Part shown: piece after piece, positions 8,800 to 16,913 of the stretch
Layout of the letters: each line of letters starts with the position of its first letter
How positions within the stretch are numbered: the stretch's first letter is position 1
Assembly: GCA_002342685.1 (NCBI GenBank)
Contig: DDQN01000031.1
Coordinates: 131,346 to 171,647, forward strand
Direction: 5' to 3'
Length of the DNA stretch: 40,302 bases
DNA from: Vibrio sp. UBA2441
GTDB taxonomy: Bacteria > Pseudomonadota > Gammaproteobacteria > Enterobacterales > Vibrionaceae
Program-made: the position numbers and the translations under genes
The notes under the pieces: generated by a model
Told to the model about the DNA's origin: nothing
Seen by the model: only the letters and a program-made list of their open reading frames with translations
Database searches by the model: none

Positions 8800-9095
8800 T
8801 CACCAGTATCATCACTAAAACAGAGTTGATTAATCGCCTGACACATATCCGCCAGAGGCCTTTTGGTCAAAACTCTTTCAGCATCAACCTGAGCTATCGA
8901 TTTATCCGCAATATGCCTGCCATCATCATCAAAAAGGGATACGCGGTAACCCTGAGTTGACGATGAACCGAGATCGCGGTGAAGATCAACCCATAACGAA
9001 ATTACGTCCATTGTACTTGAGCTAAAAGTCTCGCCAAGAAGAATACGTTCGCCAGAAACCTTATACCATACTTCAATCTTAGATTGACATAGCAT
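8775..9095 (-). CDS. Small protein of unknown function, convergent with yfaE
   Basis: I do not recognise this 106-residue protein. It has no signal peptide or membrane span, a mildly acidic composition and a predicted mixed alpha/beta pattern (KIEVWYKVSGERILLG looks like paired strands). The case for a real gene is its ribosome site: the ATG at 9095 is preceded by AGGAGGTGAT at ideal spacing, a complete complement to the 16S rRNA 3' end and the strongest such site I saw in the window. Its 3' end overlaps the 3' end of yfaE by 25 bp, and I see no terminator between the two. Function cannot be inferred from the neighbours. Confidence 0.7.
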   Translation of the reverse strand: MLCQSKIEVWYKVSGERILLGETFSSSTMDVISLWVDLHRDLGSSSTQGYRVSLFDDDGRHIADKSIAQVDAERVLTKRPLADMCQAINQLCFSDDTGDQADLALI

Positions 9096-9252
9096 TTATC
9101 ACCTCCTCACCATCCTTGGAACACGTTCGCATTTTTCCTACGAACAATATTCAGTGTAAAAGCTTTTCAATCAATAGCCAGAACAGAGATCGCAATTAAC
9201 CAATTCCATTCGTAAAACTATTATTTTTCATATGGTTATCGATTATATCATT

Positions 9253-9295
9253 CCGTTATAAGCTAAACATGAAATTCAGGTTATACCGTTATAAG
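9253..9295 (+). repeat. Short direct repeat CCGTTATAAG
   Basis: Two exact copies of CCGTTATAAG at 9253-9262 and 9286-9295, 33 bp apart (about three helical turns), in the 255-bp gap between the small unknown gene and the CinA-like gene. The repeat lies about 160 bp upstream of the small gene's start, so it could be an activator or repressor site for it. Nothing else is seen in this gap. Confidence 0.35.
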
Positions 9296-9350
9296 TTCTG
9301 CTGTTCGCACCAATAAACCAGATGCAATAAGCACAAATTCGCTTCTAAAT

Positions 9351-10589
9351 TCATAACATACTCGCCGGTACAAACAACTCACGAACCCTTTTCACAGAAC
9401 TGTAATTACCAAAAACAGATTTATTTTCCTGATGCCTTCTTAGCATGTCGAGAGCTATCACGGTCAGCACTTTTTTCTGATCTTTTCGATCATATTTTCG
9501 TCTTAGCTCAACAAGCTGGCCCCATTCTCCACTATGGGTAGATAAGGAAATCGCTATTTGATTATCGACCATCTTACCTATCGATAATCCAATATCGCTA
9601 TTGGTTTTCTCTCGAATTGAACCTGCTAAAGCGAGTGCTGCAGCTAATGGGTCGGAATCTTCTAGTTCCACCTTACCAACATTATTGAGGACCCAACCTT
9701 GCAGCAACATACTTTCAGAAAGATCGTTGTCTTGCAATTGACTAGACAGAAAGCCACCCGTTGCTATTTCTGCCACTGAAATACGTAAATTGGACTCAGT
9801 AAGCAGTGCTCCAATATTGTTTAACATCTCTTCATCAACACTGACAACATTATCACCCAGGTGGCTATAGATTATCTGCAACAATTTTATTCGGGTGTCT
9901 AGCTCTTCACGAGGGCCAAATAATTTTACCTCTATAAAGGGGAGATACGAGCGATAACCAAGTTCAAAGCCTTGTGGGAGCACCAGGTTATCCAACATGT
10001 CAGAAATCCCCGACTCAGTTAAGCCAAAGGTATACAAACGGCTCACATCTCCACCAATATTTTGCGGGTACTTCTCTTTTAATTGTGGAAGAATCTGTTG
10101 CTCAACCATGATTTTAAACTCTCTTGGCACACCCGGTGTGAAATAAAAAAGCGCATCATTGATTGTCATAGCAAATCCACAGGCTGTCCCAACAGGGTTG
10201 TCCACAATAATTGCTTTCTCTGGGAGCATCGCTTGCTTCATGTTGCTAACAGGCATCTTTCTGCCCGACTGGCTAAACATATTTTGCATAACCGTCACCC
10301 AATCATCAAACAACGTTAAATCTTGGTCTGAGGCAACAGAAGCGGCCTCTGCGGTTAAATCATCACTCGTGGGTCCAAGTCCGCCATTGACAATAACTAC
10401 ATCGAAATTCAAACTTAATGAAACCAACTCATTAGCTAACGCCTTTTTCTGATCGCCAACAGTAGAACGTTTGCTTAGAGGAAAACCCGTTTGATAGAAA
10501 AGTCGTGATAACCATGCTGCGTTGGTATCCACAATATCACCATAGAGAACTTCTTCTCCGGTACTTAGCATCGCTATTTTTATCATCAC
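9351..10589 (-). CDS. CinA-like protein, YfaY type
   Basis: A 412-residue CinA-family protein. The N-terminal half is the MoaB/MogA-like domain (MLSTGEEVLYGDIVDTNAAWL, then VNGGLGPTSDDLTAEAA and DNPVGTACGFAM, TPGVPREF), closely similar to E. coli YfaY. CinA proteins of this kind act in nicotinamide-nucleotide recycling (pyrophosphatase and/or NMN deamidase). The C-terminal part (from about 260) corresponds to the deamidase domain but lacks an obvious GxxAxxxT/S-type catalytic stretch: only VAEIATGGFLSSQL remains where the active motif would be. As in YfaY the deamidase activity may therefore be lost. The ATG at 10589 follows GAGGTAAG. YfaY also lies near the nrd/ubiG region in E. coli. Confidence 0.88.
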   Translation of the reverse strand: MMIKIAMLSTGEEVLYGDIVDTNAAWLSRLFYQTGFPLSKRSTVGDQKKALANELVSLSLNFDVVIVNGGLGPTSDDLTAEAASVASDQDLTLFDDWVTVMQNMFSQSGRKMPVSNMKQAMLPEKAIIVDNPVGTACGFAMTINDALFYFTPGVPREFKIMVEQQILPQLKEKYPQNIGGDVSRLYTFGLTESGISDMLDNLVLPQGFELGYRSYLPFIEVKLFGPREELDTRIKLLQIIYSHLGDNVVSVDEEMLNNIGALLTESNLRISVAEIATGGFLSSQLQDNDLSESMLLQGWVLNNVGKVELEDSDPLAAALALAGSIREKTNSDIGLSIGKMVDNQIAISLSTHSGEWGQLVELRRKYDRKDQKKVLTVIALDMLRRHQENKSVFGNYSSVKRVRELFVPASML

Positions 10590-10988
10590 TTACCTCAATA
10601 TCCCATTCTTTTATAAGCGTTATACGCCAAATCATCAGAACATGTCGACCAAAAACTCAAACTATCTGGTCAATATAGCGGAATTTGGTTCCCTCAGCGG
10701 CCAAAATACTTGCGGTATTCATAACTTCCCTCAAAGGACGAACCGATTACCGGTAACCCATAACCGATTACCCATCACCCATCACCCATCACACTCTTTA
10801 GGTAATCCACGAATGAAAATCAACAGGGCTTTCGGATTAGTTAACATTCTTTGATATATGTCCACAATTCAGTTTGAAAAATTGACACCAATCAAACTTT
10901 ATTAGTTTATCCGTCCTACACTGATATTAAATACTACTCTAATTCATACACTTAGCCTTTGTAATTGTTAACCACGGAGAGGTCTCAT
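10590..10988. promoter_or_regulatory. Intergenic region between CinA-like and GcvR-like genes
   Basis: About 400 bp between divergent genes. It holds the ribosome site of the CinA-like gene, a 7-bp tandem repeat array (about 10741-10793), a possible -35 TTGACA at 10882-10887 followed at 17 bp by GTTTAT, and the ribosome site GGAGAGG (10976-10982) of the GcvR-like gene. No credible gene is seen; a short open frame here is built from the repeat units. Confidence 0.5.
10741..10793. repeat. 7-bp tandem repeat array (ACCCATC)
   Basis: Three exact ACCCATC units at 10770-10790. Degenerate units lie upstream, with CCGATTAC at 10743 and again 21 bp (three units) later at 10764. The unit shares the CCCAT core with the AGCCCAT array at 1-24. 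Confidence 0.75.
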
Positions 10989-11501
10989 ATGAACAAAACT
11001 TTTATAGTAAATTTCGTCGGTAAAGCGACTCCCTCAACTATAAAGCAGCTTGCGGCCGTTACGCACGAAAACGACGGTAAATGGTTAATCAGTAAAGTGA
11101 ACTTCATCGAAGAACAAGTTGCCGCAGTGATCAAAATAGATCTCCCACAAGAAAACGAACAAACAGTAAAAGCTGCCTTTGAGTCAACTCCTGGCCTATT
11201 AGTTCAATTTGTTGCTAGTGATATAGTCCTGCATGACAAAGAAGAAATTTTCCAACTTCGCCTTGATGCAAATGACCGAGCAGGAATTGTAAATGAAATT
11301 ACTCATGTACTGGATGGGCAAGGAATAAACATATTAGATATGGACTGCCAGCGCGTATTTATTGCTGGAGGTGGTGGTGTAAGCTCAAGTTTATTCACTG
11401 CAAACCTAGCAATAAAACTGCCGATGGCGGTAAACATTGATGATGTAACTAAGGAACTAGAGTCACTCAGTGAAGATACCAGAGTTATACTTTCAAGCTA
11501 A
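10989..11501 (+). CDS. ACT-domain regulatory protein, GcvR-like
   Basis: A 170-residue protein made of two ACT domains (about residues 4-75, starting FIVNFVGKATPSTIKQL, and 86-165, starting FQLRLDANDRAGIVNEITHV). This is the layout of GcvR, which in E. coli binds GcvA and represses the glycine-cleavage operon in response to glycine. The length fits GcvR (about 190) and the glycine-rich AGGGGVSSSLF loop is in the second domain. No gcv genes are near, so it may act on another amino-acid response. An ATG eight codons further upstream (10965) exists, but GGAGAGG at ideal distance favours 10989. A terminator follows the gene. Confidence 0.85.
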   Translation: MNKTFIVNFVGKATPSTIKQLAAVTHENDGKWLISKVNFIEEQVAAVIKIDLPQENEQTVKAAFESTPGLLVQFVASDIVLHDKEEIFQLRLDANDRAGIVNEITHVLDGQGINILDMDCQRVFIAGGGGVSSSLFTANLAIKLPMAVNIDDVTKELESLSEDTRVILSS

Positions 11502-11525
11502 CAGAATCTACTTCCACACTATGAG

Positions 11526-11566
11526 AATAAGCCCACCCCTGTTTTAAAGTGGGCTTATTTCTTTTC
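11526..11566 (+). terminator. Intrinsic terminator after the GcvR-like gene
   Basis: An 11-bp stem AATAAGCCCAC / GTGGGCTTATT (11526-11536 with 11549-11559) followed on the plus strand by TTCTTTTCT. It lies between the convergent GcvR-like gene and nspC and may slow transcription from both sides, though only the plus side has a T tract. Confidence 0.85.
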
Positions 11567-11571
11567 TAAAT

Positions 11572-12705
11572 TCAGCTAATAGCCGATGTCGAAAGCGAGC
11601 GTTTAAAATCTTGATAGCTGAACTCATTTAACGTTTCAATTGTCCCGTCAGCGCGCTCACAATAAACCGAAGGCATTCTAAGTCCGTTAAACCAGTTTAA
11701 TTTAACCATGGTATACCCTGCACTATCCAGGATATGCAGTCTTTGGCCAATTTTTAATGGCTCAGAAAAATCAGCAACACAGAATTGATCCCCGGCCAAA
11801 CATGAACAAGAGCCAATGACATATTGATGCTTTCCTTGAGCACTAGCTTCTTTAATTGAAGCGGGTTCATTATAGATAAGTGTATCCAAACGATGAGCTT
11901 CTGTAGCGGAATCAACAATTGCTGTCTTAATTTGGTTTTCTACGATATCCACTATAGTAACAACCAAATCTGTTGTTTGAGTGACAATAGCTTCGCCAGG
12001 CTCTAAATAAAGTTGAACACCATGTTTTTCAGAAAAGTGTTTTAAAGCGTCTGCCAGTTTACCAATGTCATAATCTGGCCAGGTAAAAAATACACCTCCA
12101 CCCAAACTAACCCATTGTAATTTATCTAAATGCTGACCAAACTGTTCTGAAATAGAATCAAGTAAACCGATAAAAGCGTCCACATCTTTGTTTTCACAGT
12201 TCATATGAAACATAGCACCATCGATAGTATCAAATATCTCCGGTTTAAGATGGTCTGCCTGTACCCCTAAGCGAGAAAACTGACGAGCCGGATTCGCAAG
12301 GTCTTGACCGGCATAGCTCACCCCCGGGTTAATCCGTAGCCCGATAGAGGATTTTCCGTCCACTAAGTGACGATAAGCATCCAGTTGTGACTGAGAGTTG
12401 AAGATCATTTTATCGCAAATGTCAGTGACCTCCCTTACGTCCTCTTCACTATAACCAACGCTATACGCATGAGTCTCGCCACCGAAAGTTTCCTTGCCAA
12501 GTTTCACTTCATATGGCCCGCTGCTGGTTGTGCCATCCAGGTAGGGTTTCATAAGGTCAAAAACACCCCAGGTAGAAAAACACTTAAGTGCCAATACAAG
12601 TTTCACACCTGAAAGTGTCTTTAGCTGACGGGCTTTCTCTAAGTTTTCAATTAATTTCTGTTCAGAAATCATGAAATAAGGCGTTTTAATGTCCTTATGC
12701 AGCAT
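11572..12705 (-). CDS. nspC: Carboxynorspermidine decarboxylase
   Basis: PLP enzyme that decarboxylates carboxynorspermidine to norspermidine (and carboxyspermidine to spermidine), the last step of the pathway encoded by this operon. At 377 residues it has normal length. It has the alanine-racemase/ornithine-decarboxylase barrel fold: the PLP lysine is Lys41 in LALKCFSTW, the phosphate-binding glycines are LGGGVFF (about 201-207), then LEPGEA (about 234-239). The dimer-interface cysteine region is GSCSCLAGD (about 298-306), typical of NspC. The ATG at 12705 follows AGGAAC. Directly upstream is a hairpin with a seven-T tract (12716-12753), so its expression may be partly uncoupled from the first three genes. 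Norspermidine is tied to biofilm formation in Vibrio cholerae. Confidence 0.97.
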   Translation of the reverse strand: MLHKDIKTPYFMISEQKLIENLEKARQLKTLSGVKLVLALKCFSTWGVFDLMKPYLDGTTSSGPYEVKLGKETFGGETHAYSVGYSEEDVREVTDICDKMIFNSQSQLDAYRHLVDGKSSIGLRINPGVSYAGQDLANPARQFSRLGVQADHLKPEIFDTIDGAMFHMNCENKDVDAFIGLLDSISEQFGQHLDKLQWVSLGGGVFFTWPDYDIGKLADALKHFSEKHGVQLYLEPGEAIVTQTTDLVVTIVDIVENQIKTAIVDSATEAHRLDTLIYNEPASIKEASAQGKHQYVIGSCSCLAGDQFCVADFSEPLKIGQRLHILDSAGYTMVKLNWFNGLRMPSVYCERADGTIETLNEFSYQDFKRSLSTSAIS

Positions 12706-12715
12706 CTTTTGTTCC

Positions 12716-12753
12716 TAAAAAAATAGCGACCTTTTAACAAGTCAAAAGGCCGC
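12716..12753 (-). terminator. Terminator-like hairpin inside the norspermidine operon
   Basis: On the minus strand a 13-bp stem with two mismatches (12741-12753 with 12726-12738, two-base loop) is followed by TATTTTTTT and then the nspC ribosome site AGGAAC. This has the form of a Rho-independent terminator between the dehydrogenase gene and nspC. It could be an attenuator, or a partial terminator setting the ratio of NspC to the upstream enzymes. Confidence 0.75.
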
Positions 12754-12771
12754 AAGATTTACTGAAAATAA

Positions 12772-14016
12772 CTATTTTAGAATTTGGATATCAGGTTGAG
12801 CGACGTCTAATTCCTGAACATGCCAATCCAAACCAATTTCAGGCATGGTTTCCAAAAACGGATCTGGGTTAAGCTGTTCCATGTTAAACACGCCCGCATC
12901 AGACCAGTTCCCACGGAAGTACTGCAGCGCGGCAGTAATTGCAGGAACACCCGTAGTATAGGAAATAGCTTGATGCTCTACATCATTATACGCCACTTCA
13001 TGGTCGGCATTGTTGTAGATGAATACACTGCGAGGTTTTCCATCTTTCAGGCCTTGAACCCAGGTTCCGATACATGTTTTACCTGTATATCCCGGCGCAA
13101 GCGAGGTCGGGTCAGGTAAAATAGCTTTCAATACCTTCAGCGGTTCTACAACAGTACCATCCTGAAGTGTCACAGGATCAGGGCTCAATAAGCCTATGTC
13201 TCGCATACAATTAAAGTAATTCAGGTACTTATCGCCGAAACCCATCCAAAATTCGATACGTTTCGCGGGTATAAACTCCTGCATAGAACGTACTTCATCG
13301 TGAGCCATTGAGTAAACTTTGTGTTTTCCAACTAGAGGGAAGTCAAACTCAAACATGCGGGTATGACATGGGACTTGCACCCATTCGCCGTTTTCCCAAT
13401 AAAAAGAATCGCCCTGAATTTCGAGCATATTGGTTTCAGGATCAAAGTTAGTAGCAAACTTTTTCCCGTGATCACCGGCATTAACGTCCATAACATCAAT
13501 GCTGTCAATCTCATCAAACAAGTGTTTTACCGCATAGGCTGCGAATACACTCACCACACCGGGATCGAATCCAGCACCTAATATTCCAGTAATGCCTGCT
13601 TTCTCAAATTTCTCTCTGAAACCCCATTGCCAGTCGTAGGCTTGAGGTACTTGCTGGCCTTCGGAACATAGATCCACCGCAACGGATGTATCCAAGTAAG
13701 AAACTTTTGCCTGCAAACATGCTTCCATTATCGAGATGTTAACCCAAGGAGGACCCGCGTTAATCACTAGGTCAGGTTTAACTTGTTCAATTAGCGAGAC
13801 CAAAGCGTCTATATCATCGGCATCAACGGCCATTGACTGGAGTTTTTTGCTTTTGTCTTTAAGGTTATCTTTGTTATTTATCGACTCAATAATCTTGTCG
13901 CACTTCTCTTGAGTACGAGATGCAATGGTGATGTCACCCAGAACATCGTTATTCTGTGCCGCTTTGTGTGCGATTACCCAGCCAACACCGCCAGCACCAA
14001 TTTGTAAAATAGACAT
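12772..14016 (-). CDS. Carboxynorspermidine dehydrogenase (synthase)
   Basis: NADPH-dependent reductive condensation of 1,3-diaminopropane with aspartate semialdehyde to carboxynorspermidine. At 414 residues it belongs to the saccharopine-dehydrogenase-like family. The N-terminal Rossmann motif is LQIGAGGVGWVIAHKAA, followed by ITIASRTQEKC, VINAGPPWVN and GILGAGFDPGVVSVFA, all characteristic of this group. The ATG at 14016 follows AAAGGAAAA. It starts 12 bp after the decarboxylase stop, so it is in the same operon, and nspC follows after 66 bp containing a terminator-like hairpin. The family is also called CASDH/CANSDH because it can use putrescine. Confidence 0.96.
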   Translation of the reverse strand: MSILQIGAGGVGWVIAHKAAQNNDVLGDITIASRTQEKCDKIIESINNKDNLKDKSKKLQSMAVDADDIDALVSLIEQVKPDLVINAGPPWVNISIMEACLQAKVSYLDTSVAVDLCSEGQQVPQAYDWQWGFREKFEKAGITGILGAGFDPGVVSVFAAYAVKHLFDEIDSIDVMDVNAGDHGKKFATNFDPETNMLEIQGDSFYWENGEWVQVPCHTRMFEFDFPLVGKHKVYSMAHDEVRSMQEFIPAKRIEFWMGFGDKYLNYFNCMRDIGLLSPDPVTLQDGTVVEPLKVLKAILPDPTSLAPGYTGKTCIGTWVQGLKDGKPRSVFIYNNADHEVAYNDVEHQAISYTTGVPAITAALQYFRGNWSDAGVFNMEQLNPDPFLETMPEIGLDWHVQELDVAQPDIQILK

Positions 14017-14028
14017 AAATTTTCCTTT

Positions 14029-15489
14029 CTATAACGCCAGCTTTTCGGCTAACTGTTCAATTTGACTAAGTAACTGTTCAAAATCGTCCAATGTCAGGCA
14101 TGGATTTAGAATAGTAAACTTTAGTGCTGATTTTGTGTCGATGACGGTCTCACCAAGCACTGCAATTCCACGGGTTAACGCTTCTATCCGAACGTGTTGA
14201 TTGAGCTCATCCAGATCAACGCCCGTCCGAACTACCCGAAATAATACGGTAGATAATGAAGGTGTCGCTAACAGTTCGAAGTGCTCTCTTTGCGCTACCA
14301 ATTTGGCAACTTGTTGAGTCTGTGCCAGCAGATGGTCGTACATTTCACCCAGCACTTTCGGCCCAACACTTTGCATGGTTATAAACACTTTTAAAGCGTC
14401 AAACCGCTTGGTGGTAGCAATTGTTTTATCCACCAAGTTTGGCAGTTCATCGTGCTCTCGATTCAGGTAGTCCGCATGGTGAAGCAAAAACTTAAAGTGC
14501 GCTTTGTCTTTAATTAATAAAGATCCGCAACTGATAGTTTGGTAGAACAATTTATGAAAATCCACACTGAGTGAATCTGCACGCTCAATGCCTTTTAGCA
14601 TTGTTTTATGCTGGCTTAATATCAACGCACCACCATACGCACCATCAACATGTAGCCAAATTTTGTTTTGCTCTGCAAGGTCAGCGATCGCATCAATATT
14701 ATCAATAGCCCCATGATCCGTTGTTCCCGCCGTTGCCACTACAGCAAATGGAATCAATCCATCATTCTTTAGCTCGCTGATGGTTGAACTTAATGCATCA
14801 ACATCCATTGAGCCGTCATCCAATGTGTCAACACAAACAACAGCGCGCTCACCCAGCCCCATAATAGAAGCCGACTTCTGAACGGTGAAATGACTGTTTT
14901 TAGAGCAAACAATTCGAAGCTTTGTTGCGTACTCAGGCAGGCCATCTTTCTGAATAGAATGCGAGTTAATCGAATCCGCTATCCAGTCTCTGGCAAGTAG
15001 TAACCCCATCTGATTGGACTGAGTTCCACCACTGGTAAAGACACCATCTGACTGACTACCCAGTTGATACACTTCGCATAACCAATCAACCACTTTCTGT
15101 TCTACATAAGTCGCGGCAGAGGCTTGATCCCAAGAGTCCATAGACTGATTTAACGCTGCGATAATAGACTCTGCCGCAATAGAAGAGATCAACGGAGGCG
15201 TATGCAAATGTGCAATACAATTTGGATGTTGTACTAATATCGAGTTGCTACCAACAAGCGCTACACACTCTTCTAGTACCTGATTAAGGCTTTTTTGTGT
15301 ATCAAGATTAATATCATTGATTTGCGCTTGTAACTGTTCAGGATTAAGCCCTGAGTATGGGTTATTAGCCGCCTCAAACATCTGCTTAAGCAGACCTGTG
15401 GTATGTAACATGGCTTTTTGGTAGTTGTCACTGCCTTGAGCTCCGGTATGAACAAAATGCTCACCCCAGTCATTAGCAAACGTACTCAT
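14029..15489 (-). CDS. L-2,4-diaminobutyrate decarboxylase
   Basis: PLP-dependent group II decarboxylase that converts L-2,4-diaminobutyrate to 1,3-diaminopropane. The PLP features are TSGGTQSN, HVDGAYGGA (Asp/Ala stack on the cofactor) and the Schiff-base lysine in SVDFHKLFYQ (about residue 313); length 486 is normal. Two starts are possible: ATG at 15489, which shares one base with the stop of the aminotransferase (TGATG), or GTG at 15492, overlapping by four. The ATG is chosen here. Either way translation should be coupled. In V. cholerae this enzyme is, as far as I know, the C-terminal half of a fusion with the aminotransferase; here it is a separate gene. Confidence 0.95.
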   Translation of the reverse strand: MSTFANDWGEHFVHTGAQGSDNYQKAMLHTTGLLKQMFEAANNPYSGLNPEQLQAQINDINLDTQKSLNQVLEECVALVGSNSILVQHPNCIAHLHTPPLISSIAAESIIAALNQSMDSWDQASAATYVEQKVVDWLCEVYQLGSQSDGVFTSGGTQSNQMGLLLARDWIADSINSHSIQKDGLPEYATKLRIVCSKNSHFTVQKSASIMGLGERAVVCVDTLDDGSMDVDALSSTISELKNDGLIPFAVVATAGTTDHGAIDNIDAIADLAEQNKIWLHVDGAYGGALILSQHKTMLKGIERADSLSVDFHKLFYQTISCGSLLIKDKAHFKFLLHHADYLNREHDELPNLVDKTIATTKRFDALKVFITMQSVGPKVLGEMYDHLLAQTQQVAKLVAQREHFELLATPSLSTVLFRVVRTGVDLDELNQHVRIEALTRGIAVLGETVIDTKSALKFTILNPCLTLDDFEQLLSQIEQLAEKLAL

Positions 15490-16913
15490 CACAAAGCTCT
15501 CTGTTGCGTACTGACCAAGATTGCCTCTTCCATCACGGACAAAGCGAAGTCAATCTGTGCATAAGAGATGATTAGCGGGGGTAAAAAACGAATGACAGAA
15601 CCGTCTCTCCCACCTTTTTCAACCATTAACCCTCTTTCTAATGCGGCGCGTTGAATAGCCAGTGTGAGTTCAGGATCCGCTGTTTTTTCGCCAAAGCGAT
15701 TAACTTCCCCACTTGGTTTTACAATCTCAACACCAAGCATCAAACCTTTACCACGAACTTCCGCAATGCAATTTACACGTTGTTGAATTTTTTCTAACCC
15801 ATGACGAAGATAGTTACCAGCATCATTTGCGTGCTCAACTAAGTTATCTCTGTCGATGATTTCCAATGCTTTAGCACCAGAAACCATAGCTAATTGGTTA
15901 CCACGAAATGTTCCCGTATGCTCTCCGGCATTCCAGGTATCTATACTCTTATTAAAAACGAGCAACGACATTGGTAAACCACCACCGATCGCTTTTGACA
16001 AACAAAGAATATCCGGGTTAATACCCGATTCTTCGAACGCAAAACGATGGCCTGTTTTTCCAACACCACACTGAATTTCATCAAGAATAAGCAATATTCC
16101 ATGCTCTGAAGTAATGCGTCGCAGTTCCCGTAACCAATGTGCAGGAGCAGGAATAACGCCCCCCTCACCTTGAACTGGCTCTACGATGATGGCCGCTGGT
16201 TTTTGAATACCCGCTTCATCGTCATGCAGCAAACGTTCTATATAACGGATACTCTGTTTCGCACCTTCTTCGCCGCCCATACCAAACGGGCAACGCAAGC
16301 TGTAAGGGAAAGGCATAAAATGTACGTCAGACATTAATCCGGTACGGCGCGCTTTGGTGCCAAGGTTGCCCATTAATCCCATGGTACCGTTCGTCATGCC
16401 ATGATACGCACCACGAAACGCAAACATGCCATTTCGGCCAGTAGTTTGCTTTGCAAGCTTAATAGCGGCTTCTACCGCATCTGCACCGGACGGGCCACAA
16501 AACTGAATAACGGAATCCTGAGCAAATTCCTCAGGTAAAAAGCCCTTCACCGTATTTATAAAATGATTTTTAGCTTCGGTTGTTATATCCAGAGTCTGAT
16601 ATGGCAACCCGGAATCGAGTTGATCTTTAAGTGCCTGATTAATCTCAGGATGGTTGTAACCCAAAGCAAGAGTACCTGCTCCAGCCAGACAATCCAGAAA
16701 TAATTGTCCTCTTGTATCTTCAACTAACGAACCGTAGGCACGCTTAATCGCCAAAGGCAGACGACGAGGGTAAGAACGAACGTCAGATTCATTCTGTTGT
16801 TGATTTAATAGAATCTCATCTAAAGAGAGATCGTAACAACCATTTACTGGGGGAGTTTCAACCTGAAATGGGTTGTTGGATGTATAACTATCGAAGTCGA
16901 TAACTGTGCTCAT
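15489..16913 (-). CDS. Diaminobutyrate-2-oxoglutarate aminotransferase
   Basis: Class III PLP aminotransferase that makes L-2,4-diaminobutyrate from aspartate semialdehyde using glutamate, the first step towards diaminopropane and norspermidine. At 474 residues it is a full-length single enzyme. Motifs seen are LDCLAGAGTLALGYNHPEI near the N terminus, the PLP phosphate loop FCGPSGADAVEAAIKLA, IVEPVQGEGGV, LILDEIQCGVGKTG and the cofactor lysine in LCLSKAIGGGLP (Lys307). It is the first gene of the four-gene operon. Its stop codon is interlocked with the decarboxylase start. The ribosome site is weak. The promoter should lie in 16914-17030, where two palindromes occur. A related diaminobutyrate aminotransferase serves ectoine synthesis (EctB), but the neighbours point to polyamines. 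Confidence 0.95.
   Translation of the reverse strand: MSTVIDFDSYTSNNPFQVETPPVNGCYDLSLDEILLNQQQNESDVRSYPRRLPLAIKRAYGSLVEDTRGQLFLDCLAGAGTLALGYNHPEINQALKDQLDSGLPYQTLDITTEAKNHFINTVKGFLPEEFAQDSVIQFCGPSGADAVEAAIKLAKQTTGRNGMFAFRGAYHGMTNGTMGLMGNLGTKARRTGLMSDVHFMPFPYSLRCPFGMGGEEGAKQSIRYIERLLHDDEAGIQKPAAIIVEPVQGEGGVIPAPAHWLRELRRITSEHGILLILDEIQCGVGKTGHRFAFEESGINPDILCLSKAIGGGLPMSLLVFNKSIDTWNAGEHTGTFRGNQLAMVSGAKALEIIDRDNLVEHANDAGNYLRHGLEKIQQRVNCIAEVRGKGLMLGVEIVKPSGEVNRFGEKTADPELTLAIQRAALERGLMVEKGGRDGSVIRFLPPLIISYAQIDFALSVMEEAILVSTQQRAL

Noticed and set aside
10741..10793. CRISPR-like array
   Set aside because: The units are 7 bp without spacers, which is a simple tandem repeat and not a CRISPR.
10642..10854. 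70-codon open frame between the CinA-like and GcvR-like genes
   Set aside because: Its repeated Pro-Thr-His codons simply translate the 7-bp tandem repeats, and there is no ribosome site.
15487..15492. Frameshift breaking a fused aminotransferase-decarboxylase
   Set aside because: Both products are full length with proper ends, and the overlapping stop/start is typical of coupled genes. A sequencing indel cannot be fully excluded and is noted in the findings.
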